Part shown: positions 22,651-31,225 of the stretch, one piece after another
How the letters are laid out: each line of letters begins with the position of its first letter
Position numbering within the stretch: the stretch's first letter is position 1
DNA from: Nocardioides panacis
Lineage (GTDB): Bacteria > Actinomycetota > Actinomycetes > Propionibacteriales > Nocardioidaceae
Direction: 5' to 3'
DNA: 64,000 bases
Assembly: GCF_019039255.1 (NCBI RefSeq)
Contig: NZ_CP077062.1
Span: 1,178,001 to 1,242,000 of the forward strand
Notes under the pieces: model-generated
What the model saw: the letters and a program-made list of their open reading frames with translations, nothing else
What the model was told of the DNA's origin: nothing
Database searches by the model: none
Position numbers and translations under genes: made by a program

Positions 22651-24245
22651 TGGCGTCCCCGGTCCTGGTCGCCGACGGGTGCGACGTCGACGACCACGGG
22701 ATCACCCTGCCCTCGTCAATCGACGGCGTCGTCACGGTGTCGCTCGACGGTCGGTACATCTGGTCGTTCCGGCCGCGTCGGGACGCCCTGCCCGGGCCGC
22801 GCGGCCCGGTGGTCGCCTGGCCCGCGTTCCTGCGTCCGCACCTGCGGGGCACCACCCGGCTCACCCTCGCCGAGCCCGGCTCCGGCCGCACGTACGTCGA
22901 CCGCGAGGTCGTCCTCGGGGACGGCGGCGCCGACCGCATCGCGGTGGTCGACGTGCACGGCCACCCGCTGGCCGTGAACAAGGTCGGCAACCTGACCCGG
23001 GTGTTCTCCGAGACCGACGACGACGCCCGCCGGGAGATCCTCCGCGGCACGGCCCTGGTGCTCGAGGACCTGCGCGAGCACGGGGGAGCCGAGGCGTTCC
23101 TCAACTACGGCTGCCTGCTCGGCGCGATCCGCAGCGGCCGGATGATCGGCACCGACTGCGACGCCGACCTCTGCTACCTGAGCGAGCAGACGCACCCGGC
23201 CGACGTGATCCTCGAGTCCTACCGGCTGGAGCGCGCGATGACCGCCCGCGGATGGCCCACCGTGCGGATGTCCGGCGGCGACTTCAAGGTGCTGCTGCGG
23301 CTTGCGGACGGCCGCACCTGCTACGTCGACGTGTTCGTGGCGTTCTACACCGAGGGCACCTACTACCAGCTCGGCAACCGCAGCGGCCGGCTGCCGCGAT
23401 CGGCCGTGCTGCCGACGTCGACGGTGGTCCTCGAGGGCGTCGAGATGCCCGCGCCGGCGGACCCCGAGGCGATGCTGGCGTTCGTCTACGGCCCCGGTTG
23501 GCGGGTGCCGGACCCCTCGTTCAAGTTCGCCGACCCGGCGCGCGGGGTGCGCCGGCTCGACGGGTGGCTGCGCGGCTACCGGGACGAGCTGCCGGCCTGG
23601 AACGCGTTCTTCCGCAGCGCGGAGGCGGCCGAGGTGCCCCGCAGGCGCTCCGGCTTCGCCCGGTGGGTGGCCCTGCGGGTGCTGCTCGGTGACACGCTCG
23701 TGGAGCTCGGCTCGGGCACCGGGCGCGACGCCGCCTACTTCGCGCGCCGCGGCCACCGGGTGCAGGCCTACGACATCTCCCCGGACGCCCGGCGGGCGAC
23801 CCAGCGTCGGCTGCGCAGGAGCGACGACGAGGCCGCCGTACGACGGCTGATGCTGGACGAGCTGCGCACCGTCGCGGTGACCGGTGCCGAGATCGGGCTG
23901 CTCGCGGGCCGGCGGCACGTGTACGCGCGCGGCCTGGTGGGCTGCCTCGGGGCCGAGGCCCGCCGCAACCTGTGGCGGCTGGCCCGGATGGCCCTGGACG
24001 GCGACCGCGGCTGCCTGTTCCTGGAGTTCTCCGCGACCCGGCCCGACCTGCCCGACGCGCTCGCGCCCGCCGGCCTGAACCGCCGGGTGGACGCCGACAC
24101 CGTGGTCGCCGAGCTCGAGGCGTGCGGCGCCCGCGTCGACCTGCGCGTCGAGCGCCCGGGCACCGACCTCCTCGACCGGCCCGACCCCTGGACCTGCCGG
24201 CTGCAGGTTACCTTCCCGAGCACTGGAGCGAACCGCCATGTCTGA
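22650..24245 (+). CDS. LicD-like nucleotidyltransferase fused to a SAM-dependent methyltransferase-like domain
   Basis: 531 residues; the ATG at 22650 overlaps the upstream TGA by one base. An N-terminal beta domain (1-130) precedes a LicD-type transferase domain with LNYGCLLGAIRSGRMIG and the acidic TDCDADLCY (about 151-176). LicD proteins transfer phosphocholine or related groups from CDP donors. From about residue 350 a methyltransferase-like domain begins with motif I VELGSGTGRDAAYFARRGHR and AYDISPDARR. Its later motifs are less standard. The combination suggests transfer and methylation of a phosphoamino-alcohol on a surface glycan (inference). Teichoic-acid-like or glycolipid targets are possible. 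Confidence 0.7.
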   Translation: MASPVLVADGCDVDDHGITLPSSIDGVVTVSLDGRYIWSFRPRRDALPGPRGPVVAWPAFLRPHLRGTTRLTLAEPGSGRTYVDREVVLGDGGADRIAVVDVHGHPLAVNKVGNLTRVFSETDDDARREILRGTALVLEDLREHGGAEAFLNYGCLLGAIRSGRMIGTDCDADLCYLSEQTHPADVILESYRLERAMTARGWPTVRMSGGDFKVLLRLADGRTCYVDVFVAFYTEGTYYQLGNRSGRLPRSAVLPTSTVVLEGVEMPAPADPEAMLAFVYGPGWRVPDPSFKFADPARGVRRLDGWLRGYRDELPAWNAFFRSAEAAEVPRRRSGFARWVALRVLLGDTLVELGSGTGRDAAYFARRGHRVQAYDISPDARRATQRRLRRSDDEAAVRRLMLDELRTVAVTGAEIGLLAGRRHVYARGLVGCLGAEARRNLWRLARMALDGDRGCLFLEFSATRPDLPDALAPAGLNRRVDADTVVAELEACGARVDLRVERPGTDLLDRPDPWTCRLQVTFPSTGANRHV

Positions 24246-24480
24246 CCTCAGGACCACCGTCGACCGGGTCCGCACCCGGGGGGCGCGGCTGCGCGGCGCC
24301 CGCGGCGCGAGCGTGCGCGCCCGGCTGCGCGAGCTCGAGGCCGAGGTGCAGGAGAACCGCCGGCTGAACCGCCGGGTCGCCGAGCTCACCGACCTGGTCA
24401 CCGAGCTGGTCGTGCCGCTGGCCCGCCGCGACGACGCCGCGGTCGACGCCGTCCTCGAGCGCTACCGCTCGATGATCTAG
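24238..24480 (+). CDS. Small coiled-coil protein, third gene of the LicD-fusion operon
   Basis: 80 residues from ATG 24238, overlapping the LicD-fusion gene by eight bases. It is Arg/Glu/Leu-rich with a heptad-like stretch (LRELEAEVQENRRLNRRVAELTDLV, about 30-54), predicted to form a coiled coil. It resembles small DUF6752-type proteins of Nocardioidaceae, but I cannot confirm that. There is no signal or membrane segment. The tight overlap implies translational coupling and a structural or regulatory role with the two enzymes. Confidence 0.7.
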   Translation: MSDLRTTVDRVRTRGARLRGARGASVRARLRELEAEVQENRRLNRRVAELTDLVTELVVPLARRDDAAVDAVLERYRSMI

Positions 24481-24533
24481 CCGGACGTGCTGCCGGCCGA
24501 TGAGTTCCGGCCGTCCGGGAGGTCTGACCCTGC

Positions 24534-25142
24534 ATGACGCTGACCACCTGCCACGTGACGATCTCGCTCGACGGCTTCCTCGCCGGACCCGACCAGAGCC
24601 TGGACCATCCCCTGGGCGTGGGCGGCCTGGCCCTGCACGAGTGGCACTTCGACGCGGACGAGAAGGGGCACGCCGCCGACATCGCCGCCCGGGACGACCT
24701 GCTGAAGCAGCGCGGCGCCTACGTGATGGGGCGCAACATGTTCGGCCCGGTCCGCGGCTCCTGGGACGGGGACTGGCGCGGCTGGTGGGGCGACGAGCCG
24801 CCGTACCACGCACCGGTCTTCGTGCTCACCCACCACCCGCGGGAGTCCGTCGAGATGGCCGGCGGCACGACCTTCCACTTCGTCACCGAGGGCTTCGAGG
24901 CCGCGCACGCCCGGGCCAGGGAGGCCGCCGGTGACCTCGACGTCGCGATCGCCGGTGGCGCGTCGACGGTGCGCCAGGCCCTGGCCGCGGGCGTCGTTGA
25001 CGAGATCACCCTGGACATCGCGCCGGTGCTGCTCGGCGCGGGGGAGCGGCTGCTCGAAGGCGTCGCGGACCCCGGTCTCGTGCCGCTCGAGGTGACCGGC
25101 TCGCCGCTCGCCACGCACGTGCGCTACCGGGTCGGGCGCTGA
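24534..25142 (+). CDS. Dihydrofolate reductase/RibD C-terminal family protein
   Basis: 202 residues from ATG 24534. The RibD-C/DHFR-like fold is visible in CHVTISLDGFLAGPDQSLDHPLG, GAYVMGRNMFGP, APVFVLTHHPRES, the NADPH-binding IAGGASTVRQALAAGVVDEI and LDIAPVLLGAGERLLEG. Such stand-alone proteins are NADPH-dependent reductases of unknown substrate, often annotated as YyaP-like. It follows the LicD operon by 53 bases and converges on the SDR gene. Confidence 0.85.
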   Translation: MTLTTCHVTISLDGFLAGPDQSLDHPLGVGGLALHEWHFDADEKGHAADIAARDDLLKQRGAYVMGRNMFGPVRGSWDGDWRGWWGDEPPYHAPVFVLTHHPRESVEMAGGTTFHFVTEGFEAAHARAREAAGDLDVAIAGGASTVRQALAAGVVDEITLDIAPVLLGAGERLLEGVADPGLVPLEVTGSPLATHVRYRVGR

Positions 25143-25149
25143 CGCGGCC

Positions 25150-25824
25150 TCAGCCCTCGCGGTCCGCCCGGGCCGGGTAGGGCACCTCGACCCGCCAGTC
25201 GCCGGCGTCCTGCGTGACGGCGGCGTACGTCGCGTCCGCCACCCGGTCCGGGTCGAAGACGGTGCCCCGCTCCAGGGTGCCGTTGACCGTCAGCGTCACC
25301 GCCCGGACACCCTCGTCGCGCAGCGTGGCGTCGACGCTGCGCATCAGGTTGCGCAGCCCGGCCTTCTGCACGCCGAGGCTGGCCGCCTCGTGCCAGGGAC
25401 GGTCGGCGGCCATGCTCCCGGTGGCGACCACCCGGCCGCCGCTGCGCAGGAACGGCCGGGCCGCCTGCACCAGGGTGAGCAGCGGGGCGACCCCGAGCCG
25501 GACGTCGGCGAGCAGCTCGTCGGGCGACAGGGACAGCGGGTCCTTGTGGGTGAACGCGCTGGGGTTGAAGTGCAGCACGTCGAGGTGCCCGGCGTGCGCG
25601 CCGAACCGCTCCACCGCCGCCCGCAGCGCGTCCTCGTCGGTGACGTCCAGCGCGCTCCAGCCGGTCGTCACGCCCTCGGCCTGCAGGGCCTCGCCCAGGG
25701 CGGTCAGGCGGTCGGCGGACCGGGAGACCAGCGCGACGTCGTACCCCTCCCGGCCGAACCGCCGCGCGACCGACGCCCCGACCCCGGGCCCGGCACCCAC
25801 CACCAGCAGCACGGGATTGCTCAT
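25150..25824 (-). CDS. Atypical short-chain dehydrogenase/reductase lacking the catalytic Tyr
   Basis: 224 residues from ATG 25824. The Rossmann glycine motif is VVGAGPGVGASVARRFG, LVSRSADRL is the cofactor-specificity region and SALDVTD is the adenine-binding Asp. The structural NNAG is replaced by FNPSAF and the YxxxK pair by LGVQK, so the Lys is kept but the catalytic Tyr is not. It is therefore either inactive, a binding protein, or uses another residue. It is divergent from the polymerase gene by 22 bases. Confidence 0.75.
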   Translation of the reverse strand: MSNPVLLVVGAGPGVGASVARRFGREGYDVALVSRSADRLTALGEALQAEGVTTGWSALDVTDEDALRAAVERFGAHAGHLDVLHFNPSAFTHKDPLSLSPDELLADVRLGVAPLLTLVQAARPFLRSGGRVVATGSMAADRPWHEAASLGVQKAGLRNLMRSVDATLRDEGVRAVTLTVNGTLERGTVFDPDRVADATYAAVTQDAGDWRVEVPYPARADREG

Positions 25825-25846
25825 CCCCGGACCCTAGACGCAGGAC

Positions 25847-26896
25847 ATGATGGGGTCCATGACCCTGCGCGCGTGGGTGCTGCACGTCGACCTCGACCAG
25901 TTCATCGCTGCCGTCGAGGTGCTGCGCCGCCCCGAGCTGGCCGGCCTCCCGGTGGTCGTCGGCGGGCGCGGCGACCCGACCGAGCGCGGGGTGGTGTCCA
26001 CCGCGTCCTACGAGGCACGGGCGTTCGGCGTCGGCTCGGGCATGCCGCTGCGCACGGCGGCCCGCAAGTGTCCCGACGCGGTGTTCCTCGCCGTCGACCA
26101 CGCGGCCTACGACGCGGCCTCCGTGCAGGTGATGGACACCCTGCGGTCCTTCGACGTGCCGGTGGAGGTGCTCGGCTGGGACGAGGCGTTCCTCGCGGTG
26201 ACCACCGAGGACCCGGTCGGGTTCGCCCAGGAGGTCCGCGCCGCCGTCCTGGAGCGCACCGGCCTGCACTGCTCGATCGGTATCGGGGACAACAAGCTGC
26301 AGGCCAAGATCGCCACCGACTTCGGCAAGCCGCGCGGCGTCTTCACGATCACCGGCGAGACCTGGTTCGAGCAGATGGGACAGCGCCCGACGGAGGCGCT
26401 GTGGGGCATCGGCCGCAAGACCGCCAAGAAGCTCGCCGAGCTGGGCATCGCCACGGTGGCCGACCTGGCCGGCACGGACACCGTGCTGCTGGCCGACCGG
26501 CTCGGGCCGACGATGGGGCCGTGGTACCGCCGGCTCGGGCGGGGCGTCGACTCCTCGCCGGTGGACGCGACGCCGTACGTCGCCCGCGGGCACGGCCGGG
26601 AGACGACGTTCCAGGAGAACCAGTCCGACTGGGCCGCCGTCGCCGACGCCGTACGCGTGCTCGCCGGGCAGGTCACCCGGGACATCGCCGCGGAGGGACG
26701 CGCAGCCGTGCGGGTCGGGATGAAGCTGCGCTACGCGCCGTTCGAGACCCGGACCCGCTCGTTGACGCTGGCCGCACCGACCTCGGAGGAGGGCGTGATC
26801 GCCGCGGCGGCCCTCGAGCTGCTCGGCCGGTTCGACCACGAGCGGGCGGTCCGGCTGGTCGGCGTGCGCGCGGAGATGGAGCCGCCCCCGACGTGA
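25847..26896 (+). CDS. Y-family DNA polymerase (DNA polymerase IV-like)
   Basis: 349 residues from ATG 25847; ATG 25859 gives the usual MTLRAW start and is equally plausible. The catalytic acidic residues are in VLHVDLDQFIAAVE and LGWDEAFLAV (the equivalent of SxDEAYLD), with the palm/fingers motif YEARAFGVGSGMPLR, the thumb helix-hairpin-helix LWGIGRKTAKKLAELGIATVADLA and a little-finger domain. Family members bypass lesions in template DNA. The end is short and I see no clear C-terminal beta-clamp-binding pentapeptide, which distinguishes some actinobacterial DinB paralogues. Confidence 0.85.
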   Translation: MMGSMTLRAWVLHVDLDQFIAAVEVLRRPELAGLPVVVGGRGDPTERGVVSTASYEARAFGVGSGMPLRTAARKCPDAVFLAVDHAAYDAASVQVMDTLRSFDVPVEVLGWDEAFLAVTTEDPVGFAQEVRAAVLERTGLHCSIGIGDNKLQAKIATDFGKPRGVFTITGETWFEQMGQRPTEALWGIGRKTAKKLAELGIATVADLAGTDTVLLADRLGPTMGPWYRRLGRGVDSSPVDATPYVARGHGRETTFQENQSDWAAVADAVRVLAGQVTRDIAAEGRAAVRVGMKLRYAPFETRTRSLTLAAPTSEEGVIAAAALELLGRFDHERAVRLVGVRAEMEPPPT

Positions 26897-26924
26897 CCGC
26901 CCTCGCGGAACGTCGGCGGAAGAC

Positions 26925-28355
26925 CTAGGCCGGGGTGTCCACCAGCTCCTGGGCGCCCTGCTCGGAGTCGGCCGCGGGGGCCGATCCCCACAGGTGCCGG
27001 CCGTTGGACTCGCGGGTGAAGTAGATCGACACCGCACCGACGACCCCGGTCGCGATCAGGTAGTACGCCGGCCAGTTCAGGTCGCCGGTCGCGCTCACGA
27101 GCGAGCCGACGATCACCGACGTCGTACCTCCGAAGAGGGAGACCGAGATGTTGAACGCGATCGACAGCGCACCGCCCCGGACCCGCGTCGGGAACAGCGA
27201 CGGCAGGGTGGAGGGCATCGTCGCGCTGAAGCAGATCAGCAGGATGCCCATGATCAGCAGGCCGAGGAAGATCGTCACGCCGGTCTGCGCGCGGATCAGC
27301 AGCACGGCGGGCAGCGAGAGGACGATCAGCCCGATCGAGCCGAACCACACGATCGGCTTGCGGCCGATCCGGTCGGTGAGCCGGCCGAGCAGCGGGATCG
27401 TGACCAGCGCCACCACCATCACCACGATCTGCAGGACCTGCGACGTGGTCTCCGAGACGCTGGAGCCGCCCTGCACGTCCGGCAGCGTCGTGGTGACGTA
27501 GGTCGGCATGTAGGAGGTCAGCATGTAGTTGGTGACGTTCCAGGCCAGCACCAGGCCGATGCACACGAGCATGATCGGCCACAGGTGGGCGATCTTCCGC
27601 AGCTCGCCGCCGTTCTCGCGGCGCTGCTCCTTCTCGCGCTCCTCGGACTCCTTCTCCAGGGCGAGGAACGCCGGGGTGTCCGCGAGCCGGGTGCGCAGGT
27701 AGACGCCCACCATGCCCAGGGGCAGGGCGACGAAGAACGGGATGCGCCAGCCCCACGAGAGCAGCTGGTCGTCGGTGAGCGCGGCACCGGCGACGGTGAC
27801 GATGATCGCGCCCATGATGTAGCCGGTGAACGTGCCGAACTCGAGCCAGCTGCCGAGGAAGCCGCGCTTGCGGTCCGGGGCGTACTCCGCGATGAACGTC
27901 ATCGCGTTGCCGTACTCACCGCCGGTCGAGAAGCCCTGCACGAGGCGCGCGACGAGCAGCAGGATCGGCGCGAGGATGCCGATCGAGCTCTGGCTCGGGA
28001 TGCAGCCGATGGCGAAGGTGCCCAGCGCCATCAGGATCATCGTGGTCGCCAGGACCTTGTTGCGGCCGATGCGGTCGGCCAGCGGCCCGAAGAACAGCCC
28101 GCCGAACGGCCGGACCAGGAACGCGACGGCGAACAGCGCGAACGTCGCGATCGTGCCCATGGTGTCGGGGAGGTCGGCGAAGAAGACCTCCTTGATCGTG
28201 GGCTCGAAGTAGGCGTAGACGCCGAAGTCGTACCACTCGGTGACATTGCCGATGGCGGCCGCGCTGATCGCGCGCCTGATGACGCTCGGCTCGGTGACCG
28301 TCACCTCGTCGACGGTCCACTCGCGGGGTGGTTCCTGCGGGCTGAGCACGTGCAC
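26925..28355 (-). CDS. MHS-family (ProP-like) major facilitator transporter
   Basis: About 476 residues from GTG 28355, which follows AAAGG; an in-frame start at 28424 would add 23 residues lacking family similarity. Twelve membrane segments are evident. The metabolite:H+ symporter signatures are NVTEWYDFGVYAYFEPTIKEVFF near the start, the loop motif GPLADRIGRNKVLATT, EYGNAMTFIAEYAP, and GRLTDRIGRKPIVWFG for the second half. It should import an organic acid, betaine or proline with protons. Substrate unknown. It is divergent from the ThrE gene across 225 bases, which hold both promoters but no motif I can name. Confidence 0.85.
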   Translation of the reverse strand: MHVLSPQEPPREWTVDEVTVTEPSVIRRAISAAAIGNVTEWYDFGVYAYFEPTIKEVFFADLPDTMGTIATFALFAVAFLVRPFGGLFFGPLADRIGRNKVLATTMILMALGTFAIGCIPSQSSIGILAPILLLVARLVQGFSTGGEYGNAMTFIAEYAPDRKRGFLGSWLEFGTFTGYIMGAIIVTVAGAALTDDQLLSWGWRIPFFVALPLGMVGVYLRTRLADTPAFLALEKESEEREKEQRRENGGELRKIAHLWPIMLVCIGLVLAWNVTNYMLTSYMPTYVTTTLPDVQGGSSVSETTSQVLQIVVMVVALVTIPLLGRLTDRIGRKPIVWFGSIGLIVLSLPAVLLIRAQTGVTIFLGLLIMGILLICFSATMPSTLPSLFPTRVRGGALSIAFNISVSLFGGTTSVIVGSLVSATGDLNWPAYYLIATGVVGAVSIYFTRESNGRHLWGSAPAADSEQGAQELVDTPA

Positions 28356-28580
28356 GGGTAAGGCCTTTCGGTGGCTGACGGTTTTCCCCCGTCGGACACG
28401 CTGCCCCGGACCTTGGCCAGTCAAACAACCGCGAACGCCGTACGGCGGTCGTCAGGCGGCATCTCGGACCGAGCCTCCGCGGTCCGGAATCCCGCCCGGG
28501 ACAGGGGTGAGGAAGACCACGCCGCGCGGCGGCCCGCCGGTTGGCGATGACCCCGGCCCGGCCGTCACACTGGTCCCGCG

Positions 28581-29960
28581 ATGGCGGACAGCAGAGACAC
28601 GGTCAGGGACACAGGCAGGGACCCGGCACGGGACCAGAGCCGGGACGTCTACAAGACGCTGGACCTCGGCCTGCGCATCGGGGAGGTGCTGCTGTCCTCG
28701 GGCGCCGGGGCCGCCGACGTCGGCGCCACGATGCTGAACGTCGCGCACGGCTGCGGGCTCCGCGGGGCGACCGCCGACGTCACCTTCACCGAGCTGGCGA
28801 TGAGCCACCAGACCAGCTTCGACGAGCCGTCGATGATCCAGATCCGGCAGGTGCGGCACCGCGAGATCGACTACGAGGACCTCACCCTGGTCGACCACCT
28901 CGTCCGCGACCTGGTCCGCGGGGAGATCGACCGCGACGAGGCCCGCAGCCGGCTCGCCCGGATCGTCTCCTCCGGTCACCGGCTGCCCCGCTGGGCGGTC
29001 ACGCTCTCGCTCGGCGTGATGGGCGCGGGCGTCGGTCTGCTGGTCGGCGGTGACTGGGTGGTCACGCTGATCGCGTTCGTCGCCGCGGTCGGGGTCGACC
29101 TGCTCCAGCGGCAGATGTCGCGCCGGCGGCTCCCGGGCTTCTACCAGCAGGTCGCCGGCGGCCTGCTGGCCACGCTGATCGCGGTCACCACGGTGGCCGT
29201 CGGCGTGGACGTCGACCCGTCCCGGGTGGTCACCGCGGGGATCATCCTGCTGCTCGCAGGCATCAACTTCATGGGCGCCATCCAGGACGCCCTGACCGGC
29301 TTCCCGCTCACCGCGGGCGCCCGGATCCTGGAGGCGATCCTGGCGACCGCGGGCGTCATCGCGGGCGTCAGCGGTGGGCTCACGGTGGGCCGGATGCTCG
29401 GGGTGAACCTCGGCCGCCTCGACCCCGGGATCACGTCGTTCAGCGACCTGCCGGTGATGACGCTGGGAGCCGCGATCACCGCCGCCGCGTTCGCGTTCGC
29501 GGCCTACGCGCCGCTGCGCAGCCTGGCCCCGATCGCGCTGATCGCCGGTGTCGCCGAGGTGGTGTTCTACACCACCTTCGACCGCGGGCTCGGGGTCGCG
29601 TGGTCCTCGGCGATGGCGTCGGTGACGGTCGGCCTGGTGAGCTACGCGGTGGCGGCGCGGGTCCGGGTGCCGCCGCTGGTGATCGTGGTGTCCTCGATCG
29701 TCCCGCTGCTGCCCGGCCTGTCGATCTACCGCGGCCTCTACCTGCTCTCCGAGGGCGGCAACGGCCTGCTGTCGATGATCAACGCGGCGGCGATCGCGAT
29801 CGCGCTGGCGGCTGGGGTGATCTTCGGCGAGTACGTCGCCCAGCCGCTCAAGCGCGAGGCGCGGCGCCTCGAGGGCCGGCTGTCCGGCCCCCGGCTGGTC
29901 GGCCCGATGCGGGCGCGCTCCGTCCGGCGCCGCACGGCCGCGAGGACGGACCCGCGCTAG
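28581..29960 (+). CDS. thrE: Threonine/serine exporter ThrE family protein
   Basis: 459 residues from ATG 28581. A hydrophilic N-terminal domain (LRIGEVLLSSGAGAADVGATMLNVA; VTFTELAMSHQ; IDYEDLTLVDHLVRD) is followed by about ten membrane segments containing AGINFMGAIQDALTGFPLTAGARILEAIL and the second-half IVVSSIVPLLPGLSIYRGLYLL, both characteristic of ThrE (DUF1212 plus DUF3815 fused). It exports threonine and serine using the proton gradient in Corynebacterium; the same role is likely here. The stop shares CTAG with the convergent acylphosphatase gene. Confidence 0.88.
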   Translation: MADSRDTVRDTGRDPARDQSRDVYKTLDLGLRIGEVLLSSGAGAADVGATMLNVAHGCGLRGATADVTFTELAMSHQTSFDEPSMIQIRQVRHREIDYEDLTLVDHLVRDLVRGEIDRDEARSRLARIVSSGHRLPRWAVTLSLGVMGAGVGLLVGGDWVVTLIAFVAAVGVDLLQRQMSRRRLPGFYQQVAGGLLATLIAVTTVAVGVDVDPSRVVTAGIILLLAGINFMGAIQDALTGFPLTAGARILEAILATAGVIAGVSGGLTVGRMLGVNLGRLDPGITSFSDLPVMTLGAAITAAAFAFAAYAPLRSLAPIALIAGVAEVVFYTTFDRGLGVAWSSAMASVTVGLVSYAVAARVRVPPLVIVVSSIVPLLPGLSIYRGLYLLSEGGNGLLSMINAAAIAIALAAGVIFGEYVAQPLKREARRLEGRLSGPRLVGPMRARSVRRRTAARTDPR

Positions 29961-30232
29961 CGGACCTCGAAGCCGGCCGGTCCCTGCGGCGGCACGTCGC
30001 GGACGTCGACCCGCTCGACCACCGCGTGCCGCGGGCCCACGTGCAGCCAGGCCACCAGGGCGTCGACGTCCTCGGCCGGGCCCTCGAGGTGCGCGTGCAC
30101 GGTCCCGTCGGCCGCGTTCCACACCCAGCCCCGCACGCCCAGCACGCGGGCCTCGTCCTGGCACGAGGCACGGAAGAACACGCCCTGCACCCGGCCGTGC
30201 ACGACCGCCTCCCGGGCGACGGCCCGGCTCAC
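29957..30232 (-). CDS. acyP: Acylphosphatase
   Basis: 91 residues from GTG 30232, overlapping the DUF402 gene's stop as GTGA. The phosphate-binding signature GRVQGVFFRAS contains the catalytic Arg, and the partner Asn lies in GVRGWVWNAADGTVHAHLEG. The length is that of the classic single-domain enzyme, which hydrolyses acyl phosphates such as carbamoyl phosphate or 1,3-bisphosphoglycerate. It is the last gene of a three-gene operon with 4-base overlaps. Confidence 0.92.
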   Translation of the reverse strand: MSRAVAREAVVHGRVQGVFFRASCQDEARVLGVRGWVWNAADGTVHAHLEGPAEDVDALVAWLHVGPRHAVVERVDVRDVPPQGPAGFEVR

Positions 30233-30780
30233 GAGCCCTCCAGGGCGACCGGCCGGACCTCGTCGAGCACCGCGAACCAGGCCCGCGGCAGCACTCCGTC
30301 GTACGGCGGCCGCGCGGAGGTGACCGCGGCGTGCACCTCGTCGCAGGACGTCACGGCCAGCCGGACCAGGTCGGAGGGGTAGGCGTAGCGCACGCGGTGC
30401 GCGGCGAACTCGTCCTCGTCGTCGACCCAGACCCGGCCGGTCCAGCCGCGCACGACGTCGAGGTCGAGGTCCACGGCCGTGACCGCGTCGGGGGTGCGGA
30501 CCGGGACGGTGGTGATGTCGACGTACACGTCGCAGTGCGCGGTGCCGCCGCGCTCGTAGAACGTGGCGAGGTAGGCACCCTCGTGCGGCACCAGCGTCAC
30601 CTGCGGCTGGTCGGTGCGGAACGCCGCTCCGGGCCGGCTCATCGCGGTGCCGACCGGCGCGCCCACCCACAGGCCGAGGTCGTCCTCGCCGAGGCGGACC
30701 GCGTCGTGCTCCCAGTGCGGGCGGTCGGGCCACTTCCGGGCGACGACGCGGACCGGGCTTCCGGGGACCTGCCCGCTCAC
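30229..30780 (-). CDS. DUF402 domain protein
   Basis: 183 residues from GTG 30780, overlapping the stop of the upstream gene as GTGA. Family elements: KWPDRPHWEHDAVRLGEDDLGLWVGAP, YLATFYERGGTAHCDVYVDITT and VDLDLDVVRGWTGRVWVDDEDEF. DUF402/FomD-like proteins adopt a split barrel, and one branch hydrolyses nucleoside diphosphates or nucleotide conjugates with divalent metal bound by conserved Asp/Glu such as those in DLDLD and DDEDEF. The substrate here is unknown; coupling to an acylphosphatase hints at phosphate-ester metabolism. Confidence 0.75.
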   Translation of the reverse strand: MSGQVPGSPVRVVARKWPDRPHWEHDAVRLGEDDLGLWVGAPVGTAMSRPGAAFRTDQPQVTLVPHEGAYLATFYERGGTAHCDVYVDITTVPVRTPDAVTAVDLDLDVVRGWTGRVWVDDEDEFAAHRVRYAYPSDLVRLAVTSCDEVHAAVTSARPPYDGVLPRAWFAVLDEVRPVALEGS

Positions 30781-31166
30781 GCCGGCCCGGCGGGCGCGGA
30801 GAGCCGGCAGTCCCGCCAGGGCTCGGTCTCGGGCGCGCAGTTGAACCAGTAGGGGCCGACGCGGAGCGCGTGGAACCGGGGGTAGGCGACCCGCTTGCTG
30901 GGCACGAGCTCGAGGATGCGGCCCAGCCGCACCGGGTCGTGGTGCCGCCAGACCATCTCGGTGTCGTCGTCCATGACGAGCGTCAGCCGGGTGCCCTCGA
31001 GGATCGCGTTCGCGACCAGCCGCGACGGCGAGCGCACCGCGTCGCCCTGGTGCCGGTAGTGGATCTGGTGACCGGGGGAGTAGAGGTCGCAGGAGCCCTC
31101 CCGCTGCGCAGGCGGCAGGGGCCCGCCGTACGACGGGCTCCGGTCGAGCGAGTGCCTGGGCATCAT
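30777..31166 (-). CDS. Conserved hypothetical protein, first gene of the DUF402 operon
   Basis: 129 residues from ATG 31166 or the adjacent in-frame ATG 31163; GGGGAGGG lies upstream. There is no signal or membrane segment. It has one beta-rich core (LVANAILEGTRLTLVMDDDTEMVWRHHDPVRLGRIL; YPRFHALRVGPYWFNCAPETEPW). I do not recognise a family. Overlaps of 4 bases tie it to DUF402 and acylphosphatase, so it is probably translated with them. Confidence 0.6.
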   Translation of the reverse strand: MMPRHSLDRSPSYGGPLPPAQREGSCDLYSPGHQIHYRHQGDAVRSPSRLVANAILEGTRLTLVMDDDTEMVWRHHDPVRLGRILELVPSKRVAYPRFHALRVGPYWFNCAPETEPWRDCRLSAPAGPA

Positions 31167-31225
31167 CTGGACCCTCCCCTGGGTCTGGCTCCACGATAGC
31201 GGCTGCCCGGGGCGAGAATGACGGG

